Of a stretch of DNA of 36,596 nt, positions 22,040 through 29,647 are shown in pieces. Source of the DNA: Thiomonas sp. FB-6 (GTDB lineage Bacteria > Pseudomonadota > Gammaproteobacteria > Burkholderiales > Burkholderiaceae_C); assembly GCF_000377645.1 (NCBI RefSeq), contig NZ_KB898503.1, positions 1-36,596 of the forward strand. The letters run 5' to 3'. Each line of letters starts with the position of its first letter. Positions within the stretch are counted from its first letter, which is position 1. The notes beneath the pieces were generated by a model, which did no database searches, was not told where the DNA came from, and worked only from the letters and a program-made list of their open reading frames with translations. The translations under genes were made by a program, and so were the position numbers.

Positions 22040-22879
22040 ATGCACCTTGAACTGCCCGCCCTGGCCTGCAACGCCCATTGCCATGTGTTCGGCCCGCGCG
22101 AACGTTTTCCCTATGCGGCCGACGCAGCCTACGTGCCGCAGGCGGACGCTCCGGCCGAGGCGCTGATCGCGCTGAACGATTCGCTCGGCCTGCAGCGCTG
22201 CGTGGTCGTGCAGTCGGCCTGCCACGGCTTCGACAACCGTGCCACCGCCGACGCGCTGCTGCGTCGCCCGCAGGGCTACCGCGGCGTCGCGCTGCTGCCC
22301 ACCGACACGCCGCTCGCCGAGTTGCGCCGACTGGACGCGCAGGGCTTTCGCGGGGTTCGATTCAACTACTACCGTCACCTCGGCGCGGAAGCCGGGCTGG
22401 ACGAGGTGCTTGCCATGTCGCATCGCCTAGCCGACGTCGGCTGGCACCTGCAGATCCACGCCAGCAGCGACCGCTTGGCCGAGATCGGCGCCACGCTGCG
22501 CGACGCCGCGGTACCGGTGGTCGTCGACCACATCGGTCGCGTCGGCGCGTCGCTGGGGCCGCGGCACGAGCACTTCCTCGCCCTCGTGGATCTGCTGCGC
22601 GACCGGCGCTGGTGGGTCAAGCTCAGCGGCATCGACCGCATCAGCGCGCTGGGCCCGCCCTACGACGACGCCATCGGCTTCGCCGGCCTGCTGATGCGTG
22701 ATTTCGAGGACCGGGTGCTGTGGGGCAACGACTGGCCCCACCCCAACCACGCCGGGCCCATTCCCGACGAGCGTCAGTTGGTCGACTCCATCGCCCGCTT
22801 CGCTCCGGACGAGACACAGCGTCGCAGCCTGCTCGTGTCCAACCCGCAACGTCTGTATCGCTTCGGCGATGCCGTCTGA
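22040..22879 (+). CDS. LigI-like amidohydrolase (2-pyrone-4,6-dicarboxylate hydrolase family)
   Basis: A 279-residue amidohydrolase_2 protein. ACNAHCHVFGPRERFPYAAD matches the start of the 2-pyrone-4,6-dicarboxylate lactonase LigI (A.CHVFGP...fP), with the two metal or substrate histidines (H13 and H15). GFRGVRFNYYRHLG, VPVVVDHIGRVG and WGNDWPHPNHAGPIPDERQL (with the catalytic Asp region) complete the barrel. LigI opens the pyrone ring in syringate/protocatechuate degradation without metal. ATG 22040 is preferred (GGAAGA about 11 bases before); an ATG at 22031 is also possible. Start of a rightward operon with the SDR and TctC genes. Pyrone, or another lactone, as substrate is inferred. Confidence 0.8.
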   Translation: MHLELPALACNAHCHVFGPRERFPYAADAAYVPQADAPAEALIALNDSLGLQRCVVVQSACHGFDNRATADALLRRPQGYRGVALLPTDTPLAELRRLDAQGFRGVRFNYYRHLGAEAGLDEVLAMSHRLADVGWHLQIHASSDRLAEIGATLRDAAVPVVVDHIGRVGASLGPRHEHFLALVDLLRDRRWWVKLSGIDRISALGPPYDDAIGFAGLLMRDFEDRVLWGNDWPHPNHAGPIPDERQLVDSIARFAPDETQRRSLLVSNPQRLYRFGDAV

Positions 22880-22904
22880 TTCGTATCGATTCCCCGCGCC
22901 GGCC

Positions 22905-23723
22905 ATGCACTCCGAAACTTCCCAGCACCCACGATTCGAAGGAAAGGTCGCGATCGTCACCGGCGCCGGCTGCGTCGGTCCAGGTTGGGGCAACGGGCGC
23001 GCGATCGCGGTCCGCCTGGCGCAGGAGGGTGCCAGGGTGTTAGCAGTGGACCGTCGAATCGAAAACCTTCAGGGCACCCTGGAAATGGCACGCGGCGCGG
23101 CAGGGGACATGCAGGTGCATGCCGCCGATGTGACTTCCTCGCAGCAAGTTGCCGAACTGGTGCGGCGCTGCGAAGAACTGTTCGGCGAGCCCAACGTCCT
23201 GGTCAACAACGTGGGTGGCTCGGCCCACGGCGGACCGGTGGAACTCGATGAAGAGGTCTGGGAGCGCCAACTGGCGCTGAACCTGACCAGCGTGTTCCTG
23301 GGGTGCAAGCACGTGATTCCGCGCATGCAGGCGCGCGGCGGCGGCTCTATCGTCAACGTCGCGTCGACCTCGGGACTGCGCTGGACGGGTGCCGCGCAGG
23401 TTGCCTACGCGTCGGCCAAGGCCGGCGTGATTCAGCTGTCGCGCGTGGTCGCGGTGCAGCATGCCGCGCAGCGCATCCGGGTCAACACCGTCGTCCCCGG
23501 GCAGTTGCATACCCCGATGGTGGAAGCACGCCTGGCCGGACAGCGCGCCGGCGGCGACGTCGACGCGCTGCTGGCCCAGCGTCAGCGCCGCATCCCCTTG
23601 GGCTTCATGGGCGACGGCAGCGACACCGCCGCCGCCGCGCTGTTCCTCGCCAGCGACGAGGCACGCTTCATCACTGGTACCGAAATCGTGGTCGACGGCG
23701 GCATGACCGTGCGCTGCGACTGA
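22905..23723 (+). CDS. Short-chain dehydrogenase/reductase (SDR)
   Basis: A 272-residue classical SDR. The cofactor loop is VAIVTGAGCVGPGWGNGRAI (TGxxxGxG with a short insertion), then NVLVNNVGGSAHGG (NNxG), catalytic Ser in IVNVASTSGLRWTG, and YASAKAG (YxxxK). C-terminal FITGTEIVVDGGMTVRCD is usual for the family. An acidic residue after beta-2 (VLAVDRRIENL, D) suggests NAD rather than NADP. ATG 22905 lies 26 bases after the LigI-like gene; an ATG at 22869 overlapping that gene is also in frame. It may oxidise a hydroxy intermediate of the pathway; the substrate is unknown. Confidence 0.9.
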   Translation: MHSETSQHPRFEGKVAIVTGAGCVGPGWGNGRAIAVRLAQEGARVLAVDRRIENLQGTLEMARGAAGDMQVHAADVTSSQQVAELVRRCEELFGEPNVLVNNVGGSAHGGPVELDEEVWERQLALNLTSVFLGCKHVIPRMQARGGGSIVNVASTSGLRWTGAAQVAYASAKAGVIQLSRVVAVQHAAQRIRVNTVVPGQLHTPMVEARLAGQRAGGDVDALLAQRQRRIPLGFMGDGSDTAAAALFLASDEARFITGTEIVVDGGMTVRCD

Positions 23724-23791
23724 ATCCCCAACGCGCCTCGCAGGGGCTCGAGGCGCGAACTCTTACCCATATAGCCTCCGGGAGACAAACC

Positions 23792-24754
23792 ATGCCAAGG
23801 ATCATCCGATTCGCACTGTGCGGCCTTGCCGCCTTTACATTGTTCGCGGCTTCGGCGCAGGCGCGCGTTGTGCACATCATCGTGGCCTTCAGCGCCGGAG
23901 GCCCCGTGGACACGGTCGCGCGAGCGCTGGGCCAGGAGCTGGCGAGCAAGCTCGACTGCACCGTGGTGGTGGATAACAAGCCCGGCGCCAATGGCGCGAT
24001 CGGCGCGCAGGCCCTGCTGCAAGCGCCGGCCGACGGCAACACGCTGTGGCTGACCAGCGTGGGCGCCGCGGCGATCAATCCTTCGCTGTACCCCCACCTG
24101 GGCTACAACATGCGCAAGGATTTTGCCCCGGTGTCCCTCGTCGTCGACAACAACGAACTCCTGGTGGTCAACAAGAACAACCCGGCGCAGAACATCGAGC
24201 AGTTCGTCGCCGAGACCAAGAAGCGCGCCGAGCCCACCCCGATGGCTTCCTCGGGCGTGGGCAGCGTGCCGCACCTTGCCATCGAGCAATTGCGCGAAGC
24301 GACCGGGGCCAAGCTCCTCAACGTGCCCTACCGCGGCGCGGCGCCGGCGATCAACGCCGTGCTGGCCGGGCAGGCTGCCGGCTTCTTCGGCGACATCCCG
24401 GGCCTGATGAGCTTCGTGCGCGCCGGCCAGCTCAAGGCCCTAGGCCTGGCCGCGACCAAGCGCACCCCGGTGCTGCCCGAGGTCAAGACCCTGGCCGAGC
24501 AGGGTGTCAAAGGAGTCGACACCGACAACTGGTACGGTCTATTCGTCGCGGCCAAGACCCCGGCGGCCACCGTCGAGGCACTGAACAAGGCCGTGGTGGA
24601 ATCGCTGGACGATCCGCAACTGCACACCAAGCTGCTCGCCCTGGGTGCGGTTCCGGCGCCGTCGACTCCGCAGCACCTGGAGAAGCTGCTGGCCAGCGAT
24701 GCCGCGAAGTGGGCCAAGTTGATCCACCGCGAGCACATCACTCTGGGCAATTGA
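23792..24754 (+). CDS. Bug/TctC-family periplasmic solute receptor
   Basis: A 320-residue tripartite tricarboxylate transporter receptor. Residues 1-24 are a signal peptide (MPRIIRFALCGLAAFTLFAA then SAQA, cleaved before RVV). Mature IIVAFSAGGPVDTVARALGQ, VVVDNKPGANGAIGAQALLQ, YRGAAPAINAVLAGQ (the substrate-binding loop) and KTLAEQGVKGVDTDNWYGLF are diagnostic of the Bug family greatly expanded in Bordetella-like Burkholderiales. GGGAGA lies 7 bases before the ATG. Cognate membrane subunits are TctB and TctA at 25926-27915. It probably binds a carboxylate, likely an aromatic or lactone-derived acid in this locus. Confidence 0.92.
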   Translation: MPRIIRFALCGLAAFTLFAASAQARVVHIIVAFSAGGPVDTVARALGQELASKLDCTVVVDNKPGANGAIGAQALLQAPADGNTLWLTSVGAAAINPSLYPHLGYNMRKDFAPVSLVVDNNELLVVNKNNPAQNIEQFVAETKKRAEPTPMASSGVGSVPHLAIEQLREATGAKLLNVPYRGAAPAINAVLAGQAAGFFGDIPGLMSFVRAGQLKALGLAATKRTPVLPEVKTLAEQGVKGVDTDNWYGLFVAAKTPAATVEALNKAVVESLDDPQLHTKLLALGAVPAPSTPQHLEKLLASDAAKWAKLIHREHITLGN

Positions 24755-24767
24755 GGACGAGCCGGCC

Positions 24768-25295
24768 ATGAGTTCCTCCACGCCGCGCGTGACCCCGGTG
24801 GTGCCGGGGACCGACCCTGGGCGCGCTGAACTCGAACAGCGCATCGCCCGCCAGCGCGGGCGTATCTCGCCGCTGTACCAGGTGCTGCTGCACAGCGAGC
24901 CGATCGCCTCGGGGTGGGAGAGCATGCTCACTGCGGTGCGCAATCACACCTCGATTCCCGCCGACGTGCGCGAACTCGTGATCCTGCGCGTGGCCGTGCT
25001 CAACCGAGCCGACTTCGAATTCGAGGCCCACCTGCCGCATGCGCAGGCCGCAGGATTGGACGATGCGCTGATCCGTTCCACCCGCGACCCCGGGCCCGTC
25101 ACCCACGGCACGCCACTACAGTTGCTGGCGCTTCGCCTGACCGACGCGATGACCCGCGACATCGAGGTTCCCGAGGAACTGATCGGGCAACTGCGCGCCC
25201 TGCTCGACGAGCGCGGCCTGGTCGAGCTGTGCGCCACGGTCGCGGCCTACAACATGGTGTCGCGGTTCCTGGTCGCCATGAATATCGTGCACTGA
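24768..25295 (+). CDS. Carboxymuconolactone decarboxylase (CMD)-family protein
   Basis: A 175-residue CMD/AhpD-fold protein. The core IPADVRELVILRVAVLNRAD, FEFEAHLPHAQAAGLDDALI and LLDERGLVELCATVAAYNMV matches the CMD domain; the E..L...HL position fits the active-site Glu/His of decarboxylases, and the CxxC of AhpD peroxidases is absent (RADFEFEAH). That absence favours PcaC-like decarboxylation or an unknown role rather than peroxidase. It lies 13 bases after TctC and is likely in the same operon, splitting the transport genes. True PcaC proteins are about 130 residues, so the 40-residue N-terminal extension is unusual. Confidence 0.85.
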   Translation: MSSSTPRVTPVVPGTDPGRAELEQRIARQRGRISPLYQVLLHSEPIASGWESMLTAVRNHTSIPADVRELVILRVAVLNRADFEFEAHLPHAQAAGLDDALIRSTRDPGPVTHGTPLQLLALRLTDAMTRDIEVPEELIGQLRALLDERGLVELCATVAAYNMVSRFLVAMNIVH

Positions 25296-25332
25296 GCCAC
25301 GGGCCGGCATCCATTCTCGGGAGGCACAGCGC

Positions 25333-25863
25333 GTGCACACCATCACCCTGTTCAAGCTCGACGAGGCGGCCTGGCACGCCCTGCGTGCGAAGTTGGCCGC
25401 GCGGGCACCGGCCGCGCGTGCCTGGCGCGCACGCGACGAGAATCTCATGTACGTCTACGTCGAAGCCGCCGAGGCGGAGCTGCTGCCGAGGGAGCTTCCG
25501 CGCGGCGCCACGCGCATCGAGCTGCTGCGACATTCACGCGTGGACGGAGCAGCCGCCGGACAGCAGGCACGTGTGCACTACGTGGTGGAGACCGATGTGG
25601 AGCCCGGGTACGAGGATGAGCTCAACGCCTGGTACGACCGGGAGCACCTGCCCGGGCTGGCGGCGGTCGCGGGCACCGCGCTGGCCCTGCGCTACGTGGA
25701 CCCCATCGGCTCGCCCCGGTATTACGCTTGCTACGACCTGGCTGACGAGCGGGCCTTCAACAGCCCGGCGTGGCTGGACGTGCGTGCGACGCCCTGGAGT
25801 TCCCGGGTGCGTCCGCGTTTTCGCAATACCCGGCGCACCATGTTCGACCCCGTGCTCGCCTGA
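25333..25863 (+). CDS. EthD-like / dimeric alpha-beta barrel protein
   Basis: A 176-residue protein from a GTG at 25333, preceded by GGGAGG. The second half (residues about 80-160) contains ARVHYVVETDVEPGYEDELN, AWYDREHLPGLAAVAGTALA and LRYVDPIGSPRYYACYDLAD, a dimeric alpha-beta barrel pattern with the Trp-Tyr-x-x-Glu-His segment seen in EthD-like and related small oxygenase or isomerase-type proteins. The first half (TITLFKLDEAAWHALRAKLA) may be a degenerate second barrel. Function is unknown; its place among pathway genes suggests a catabolic accessory or isomerase step. It is followed by TctB after 62 bases. Confidence 0.75.
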   Translation: MHTITLFKLDEAAWHALRAKLAARAPAARAWRARDENLMYVYVEAAEAELLPRELPRGATRIELLRHSRVDGAAAGQQARVHYVVETDVEPGYEDELNAWYDREHLPGLAAVAGTALALRYVDPIGSPRYYACYDLADERAFNSPAWLDVRATPWSSRVRPRFRNTRRTMFDPVLA

Positions 25864-25925
25864 GCACACGGCAGGGCGAGCCGACGCAGAAGCGGCACGC
25901 TGGGACCACTGGAGAGGAGATCATC

Positions 25926-26381
25926 ATGCGCATTCTCCGCATGGGCAGCCAGGACCGCTTGTCGGGCCTGCTGCTTGTCGTGCTCGGCGCCGCCGTGGCC
26001 TGGCGCGGGCGCAGCTACGGCCTGGGTTCGCTGTCGAGCATGGGGGCCGGCTATTTCCCGGCTGCACTGGGCGTGATCCTGGTCGCGCTGGGGCTGGGGG
26101 TCGCGGCGATCGCCGACCCCGAGGTCATGCCGCACCTGCCGTCGCGCGCCGCCTGGCGCGGAGGCCTGCTAGTGCTGGGCTCGGTGTTCGTGTTCGTCGT
26201 CGTCGGGCAGCACGGCGGGCTGCTGCCGGCGACCTTCGGCTGCGTATTCGTCGCGGCGCTGGCGGACCGCCGAAACAGCCTGCGCGACGCGCTGCTGCTG
26301 GCTGCCGCGATGAGCCTGGTCAGCGTGCTGCTGTTCCATTGGGCGCTGCACGTGGAAATCCCGCTGCTGCGCTGGGAGTGA
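25926..26381 (+). CDS. Tripartite tricarboxylate transporter, small membrane subunit TctB
   Basis: A 151-residue membrane protein with about four hydrophobic segments: residues 11-27 (RLSGLLLVVLGAAVAWRGRS), 43-63 (YFPAALGVILVALGLGVAAI), 78-100 (GGLLVLGSVFVFVVVGQHGG) and 118-140. MGAGYFPAALG is the usual TctB motif and residue order. GGAGAGG precedes the ATG. It pairs with TctA, 4 bases downstream, and with the TctC receptor at 23792. Function: small subunit of the Na+- or H+-driven carboxylate importer. Confidence 0.88.
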   Translation: MRILRMGSQDRLSGLLLVVLGAAVAWRGRSYGLGSLSSMGAGYFPAALGVILVALGLGVAAIADPEVMPHLPSRAAWRGGLLVLGSVFVFVVVGQHGGLLPATFGCVFVAALADRRNSLRDALLLAAAMSLVSVLLFHWALHVEIPLLRWE

Positions 26382-26385
26382 GGCG

Positions 26386-27915
26386 ATGCACCAGACCTTG
26401 ATGGACCTGTGGTTCGGCTTCGGCGTGGCGCTGCAGCCCACGCACCTGATGTGGTCGGTGTTCGGGGTGCTGATGGGCAACCTGATCGGCGTGCTTCCCG
26501 GCATGGGCGCGCTGACCACGATTTCCATCCTGCTGCCGCTGACCTATTTCATCGCCCCGGTGCCGGCCATCCTGATGCTGGCAGGGATCTTCTACGGCTC
26601 CCAGTACGGAGGGGCGATCGGGGCCATCCTGCTGAACCTGCCCAGCCATCCGCCGCACGCTGTGACCTGCATCGACGGTTATCCGCTGACCCGCATGGGC
26701 AAGGGCGGCTCGGCGCTGGGAATCGCCATGCTGTCGTCCTTCGTCGCCGCGTCGGCGGGGATCCTGATGATGATCTTCCTGTCTCCGCTGCTGGTGCGCG
26801 TGGCGTTCAAGTTCGGCGCGCCGGAGATCGCCTCGATCATGATCCTCGGCCTGGTCGCGGGCTCGACCATGTCGAGGGGATCGCCGCTCAAGGGCATGGC
26901 GATGACCTGCTTCGGGTTGCTCTGCGGTTGCGTGGGAACCGACCTGAGCACCGGCATGTTCCGCTTCACCTTCGGCCTTTCGGGCCTGAGCGACGGTGTC
27001 GAACTCGGCGCGCTTTGCATGGGCGTCTTCGGCATCGCCGACTTCGTGCTGCAGGCCAACCGGGCCACCGCGCCCCTGCCGTCGGCAAAGGTGCGCATGC
27101 GCGACATGCGCCCGTCGCGCGAGGAATTGCGCCAGTCCTTCTGGCCGATGCTGCGCGGCACCCTGGTGGGGCTGCTGTTCGGTGCGATGCCCGGCACCGG
27201 GCCGACCATCACCACCTTCATCGCCTACGCCGTCGAGCGGCGCGTGGCGAAGGACCCGTCGCGCTTCGGCAAGGGGGCCATCGAGGGCGTGGCCGCGCCT
27301 GAGGCTGCCTCGCATTCCAAGACCCAGGTCGACTTCATTCCCACGATGACCTTGGGCATTCCGGGCGACGCGGTGATGGCACTGATCCTGGGAGCGCTGA
27401 TCCTCAAGGGAATTCAGCCCGGTCCGCTGCTGATCACGGAACACGCGGACATCTTCTGGGGCCTGGTGGCCAGCTTCTGGATCGGCAACGCGATCCTCAT
27501 GGTGCTCAACATCCCCCTCATCGGCGTGTGGGTCAAGCTGCTGCGCGTACCTTACCGGCTGATGTTCCCAGCTGCGGTGTTCTTCATATGCATTGGCGTG
27601 TACAGCGTGCGCAACGAACTGTTCGATGTCGGGGTGGTGGCCGTGTTCGGCGCGCTCGGCGCGCTGTTCATGAGCCTCGACTTCCCGGTCGCGCCGATCA
27701 TCCTGGGCTTCGTGTTGGGGCCGATGCTGGAGGAGAATTTCCGTCGTGCGCTGCTGTTGTCCTACGGCCACCTGGACGTATTCGTGAGACATCCGATCAG
27801 CGCCGTGGTACTGGGTATCGCCGGGGTAATCCTGCTGGTCCAGGTCAGCTCCTCGGTGCGCGCCTCGCTTCGTGGCAGGCACCGCATGGCGAGGCGGGTG
27901 CAGCGCCCGGCCTGA
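26386..27915 (+). CDS. Tripartite tricarboxylate transporter, large membrane subunit TctA
   Basis: A 509-residue permease with about 12 membrane segments. The family signature GVLPGMGALTTISILLPLTY lies near residue 37-56 and YGSQYGGAIGAILLNLPSHP near 70; a second inverted repeat has GAMPGTGPTITTFIAYA (near 266) and IPTMTLGIPGDAVMALILGA. These paired P-G-x-G loops are substrate and ion sites. It lies 4 bases after TctB. Together with the TctC receptor it imports a carboxylic acid. Nothing convincing follows before the TA pair at 28211. Confidence 0.93.
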   Translation: MHQTLMDLWFGFGVALQPTHLMWSVFGVLMGNLIGVLPGMGALTTISILLPLTYFIAPVPAILMLAGIFYGSQYGGAIGAILLNLPSHPPHAVTCIDGYPLTRMGKGGSALGIAMLSSFVAASAGILMMIFLSPLLVRVAFKFGAPEIASIMILGLVAGSTMSRGSPLKGMAMTCFGLLCGCVGTDLSTGMFRFTFGLSGLSDGVELGALCMGVFGIADFVLQANRATAPLPSAKVRMRDMRPSREELRQSFWPMLRGTLVGLLFGAMPGTGPTITTFIAYAVERRVAKDPSRFGKGAIEGVAAPEAASHSKTQVDFIPTMTLGIPGDAVMALILGALILKGIQPGPLLITEHADIFWGLVASFWIGNAILMVLNIPLIGVWVKLLRVPYRLMFPAAVFFICIGVYSVRNELFDVGVVAVFGALGALFMSLDFPVAPIILGFVLGPMLEENFRRALLLSYGHLDVFVRHPISAVVLGIAGVILLVQVSSSVRASLRGRHRMARRVQRPA

Positions 27916-28210
27916 AGCCGACGAAACTGCGGCAAACAATTACGAGGCCGCCGCGTCCGGCGACGGCCTGCCCGGGCGGCTCAACTCGCTCGAGCCACCT
28001 CAGGGCGACGGCGTGCTTGTCGGCCTGAGCGGGCGCTGGGCGCAGGTTGTGGCGGCGACCGCAATGCCGCAGGCAACGGTCGCCGACATCAGCAGCCCGA
28101 TGAGCAACAGCTTTCAGCGCTCGCGGCCTGGTGCTTTCGACCCTGAGCGTTCATTGCTGCGGGAGCGCAACCCTGCGCAGCGGATCCTTGGCGCTTGACA
28201 GCATCTCGAC
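27916..28210. other. About 295 bases without a clear gene
   Basis: One leftward frame, 28000-28107 (TTG start), encodes 35 residues MLIGLLMSATVACGIAVAAT with a lipobox-like TVAC; it could be a tiny entericidin-like lipoprotein but starts with no charge and has no clear ribosome-binding site. No other feature is recognisable here. Confidence 0.3.
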
Positions 28211-28501
28211 CTATGCAGCTTCGGCATGCAGCTTCATCCCCAACGCGCGCAATACTTTCAGCAGCGTTGACAGTTCGGGATTGCCATCCGCGGAAAGTGC
28301 CTTGTACAAACCCTGCCGGGTCATGCCAGTCTCGCGTGCCACGCGCTCGATGCCGCGCGAGCGTGCGATGTCACCGAGGACCTGAGTGATGAAGGCGGGG
28401 TCGTCGCCGGCCTCGTCAAGCGCGGCATTCAGATAGGCAACGCGATCGTCGTCAGACCCGAGGTGCTTGGCTGAATCCCACGGCAGCGTCTTGATGGTCA
28501 T
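28211..28501 (-). CDS. HigA-type antitoxin (HI1420 family)
   Basis: A 96-residue antitoxin. WDSAKHLGSDDDRVAYLNAA at the N-terminus and the HTH in GIERVARETGMTRQGLYKAL, then SADGNPELSTLLKVLRALG, match the addiction-module antidote family HI1420 (HigA-like). It binds DNA and neutralises the partner RelE-fold toxin. Its ATG overlaps the toxin stop by 4 bases (ATGA), the toxin gene lying upstream, an order seen in HigBA modules. It probably represses the promoter at 28794-28838. Confidence 0.92.
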   Translation of the reverse strand: MTIKTLPWDSAKHLGSDDDRVAYLNAALDEAGDDPAFITQVLGDIARSRGIERVARETGMTRQGLYKALSADGNPELSTLLKVLRALGMKLHAEAA

Positions 28502-28791
28502 CCCAGTTCCTTCACCATTCGCAGAGCGGTTCGGATGTCCTCTTGTTGCGAAGACTTGTCCCCGCCGATCAGGAGCAGAATCAGCTCCGAGCCTCGTGAC
28601 GTGTAATAGACGCGATACCCGGGGCCATAGTCAATCTTCATTTCCACAACACCACCGGGCAACACACGGTGTTGACCAGGGTTGCCCATTCCCAAGCGCC
28701 GCACTCGCACGTCGATGCGGGCGCGCGCCTGTCGATCTCGCACGCGGTCGAACCATTGCGCATACTCGATCGTCTGGCGGATCAATCGCAT
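28498..28791 (-). CDS. HigB/RelE-type toxin (HI1419 family)
   Basis: A 97-residue addiction-module killer protein. It has the family order MRLIRQTIEYAQWFDRVRDR, ARARIDVRVRRLGMGNPGQH, VLPGGVVEMKIDYGPGYRVY, YTSRGSELILLLIGGDKSSQ, QEDIRTALRMVKELG. The E-M-K-I-D-Y-G-P-G-Y-R-V-Y stretch and GGDKSSQ are conserved in this ribosome-dependent mRNA-cleaving RelE-fold group. It is first in a toxin-antitoxin operon transcribed leftward, coupled to HigA. Both genes are full length, so the module may stabilise this region. Confidence 0.92.
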   Translation of the reverse strand: MRLIRQTIEYAQWFDRVRDRQARARIDVRVRRLGMGNPGQHRVLPGGVVEMKIDYGPGYRVYYTSRGSELILLLIGGDKSSQQEDIRTALRMVKELG

Positions 28792-28793
28792 GC

Positions 28794-28838
28794 GTCAACG
28801 ATAGTTGACAAGCCTGGTGCTGTCAACCATAGTTGTCA
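28794..28838 (-). promoter_or_regulatory. HigBA promoter with two operator palindromes
   Basis: Reading leftward, -35 TTGACA (28821-28826 on the plus strand as TGTCAA), a 17-bp spacer, and -10 TATCGT (plus 28798-28803, ACGATA). The two operators GTCAAC-GATA-GTTGAC (28794-28809, perfect) and TGTCAAC-CATA-GTTGTCA (28821-28838, one mismatched pair) cover the -10 and -35 boxes. This is a standard autorepression layout for a toxin-antitoxin operon. The leader to the toxin ATG at 28791 is very short. Confidence 0.75.
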
Positions 28839-29000
28839 TCACGGCGTGGCCTCTCCTGAACGCCGGCCTCGCTGTGACTACCTCATCGACCGCTGAGCAC
28901 ACCAGGGCCGTCATTGCCGCGGCGGGGTGTCAGTGCCCGCTCAGGCCGAGGTCCTGCCGCTCATGGCACCCATCAAGCGATCGCTCGACCGCTAAACTGG

Positions 29001-29075
29001 TCATTGGCCCCTTCCTCCGATGCTTGCGCGCAGGTTACGCAGCCGCCCAAACGAGCGAGCCTGACGGGCTGTCAT
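29001..29075 (-). pseudogene. Severed start of the gene after antitoxin copy B
   Basis: An ATG (29073-29075) overlaps the antitoxin stop (ATGA) and opens 24 codons, MTARQARSFGRLRNLRASIG then GRGQ, ending TGA. The same start, MTARQARSLGRLR, exists after copy A, where it is cut by the IS21 remnant. The overlap and position are where the RES-domain toxin normally begins. Nothing RES-like continues, so this is the broken start of a lost toxin or a chance frame. Confidence 0.4.
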
Positions 29076-29440
29076 CCCGCGAAGCCGGAGGCGACGGATT
29101 CGAGATACGCGATCGCGTCGTCTGTCCGGCCTTCTTGGACGACTTGCAGCAGGGTCTTGTGGCGGAACGCAGCAACGGGTTCGTTCTTGATGAAAAAGAC
29201 TAGTCTCTGCCAATCGGATTGAATGGCCGTCGCGGCCGACAACAGCCTTACGAGGTCGCGCAGCATGGCCTGCAGGCGAGGCGACTCCGAGTGCATCCGC
29301 AAGGTGTTCCGATGCACGCCTGCGAGGGCCGCCAGCTCCTGCTGCTGCATCTCGAGCAGCTCGGCGAGCCTGGAGGGGGACAGCCGCGAGGTGCCCGGCT
29401 CGCGCATGGACTCAAGCACATCTGCCGAAAGCGCTGGCAT
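29072..29440 (-). CDS. Orphan Xre/MbcA/ParS-family antitoxin, copy B
   Basis: A 122-residue near-copy of the antitoxin at 11723-12091, with the same Xre-like HTH (SRLAELLEMQQQELAALAGV) and ParS/MbcA toxin-binding domain (AFRHKTLLQVVQEGRTDDAI). Differences include SD for TD and LV for LA. AAGGAG precedes the ATG at 29440 by 7 bases, a better ribosome-binding site than in copy A. It lies about 280 bases downstream of HigBA's promoter, on the same strand. No RES toxin is present next to either copy, so both are orphans and could neutralise a toxin encoded elsewhere or compete for its operator. Confidence 0.85.
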   Translation of the reverse strand: MPALSADVLESMREPGTSRLSPSRLAELLEMQQQELAALAGVHRNTLRMHSESPRLQAMLRDLVRLLSAATAIQSDWQRLVFFIKNEPVAAFRHKTLLQVVQEGRTDDAIAYLESVASGFAG

Positions 29441-29476
29441 CGGGAGCTCCTTGGTGGATCTCAAGGAGCACATATT

Positions 29477-29492
29477 ACGCACAGTACACGCA
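29477..29492 (-). promoter_or_regulatory. Direct ACGCA repeats upstream of antitoxin copy B
   Basis: ACGCA at 29477-29481 and 29488-29492 are spaced one helical turn apart (11 bp) next to a TAATAT that could be a leftward -10. The same arrangement occurs upstream of copy A (ACGCAcagaacACGCA, near 12130). Conservation in both copies suggests an autoregulatory operator of the Xre/ParS antitoxin. No -35 is clear. Confidence 0.4.
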
Positions 29493-29647
29493 TACCGTGA
29501 GTCCATTCCCTTGGCCGATGGCGCTGGACTCGCTTGATGCGCGGGCCGGCGCCAAGCAGGGACCCGATGGTCTCGAGTGCGGCGTCACCGGCGCGACCCG
29601 GCATCCTCAGCACTGGACAGGCAAAATCTCCCTATCGAACAAGGCGC

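Noticed and set aside
26320-27939. Leftward open frame of 539 codons, very His/Gln/Arg-rich
   Set aside because: It lies antisense to the TctA gene, whose membrane topology and signature motifs are clear.
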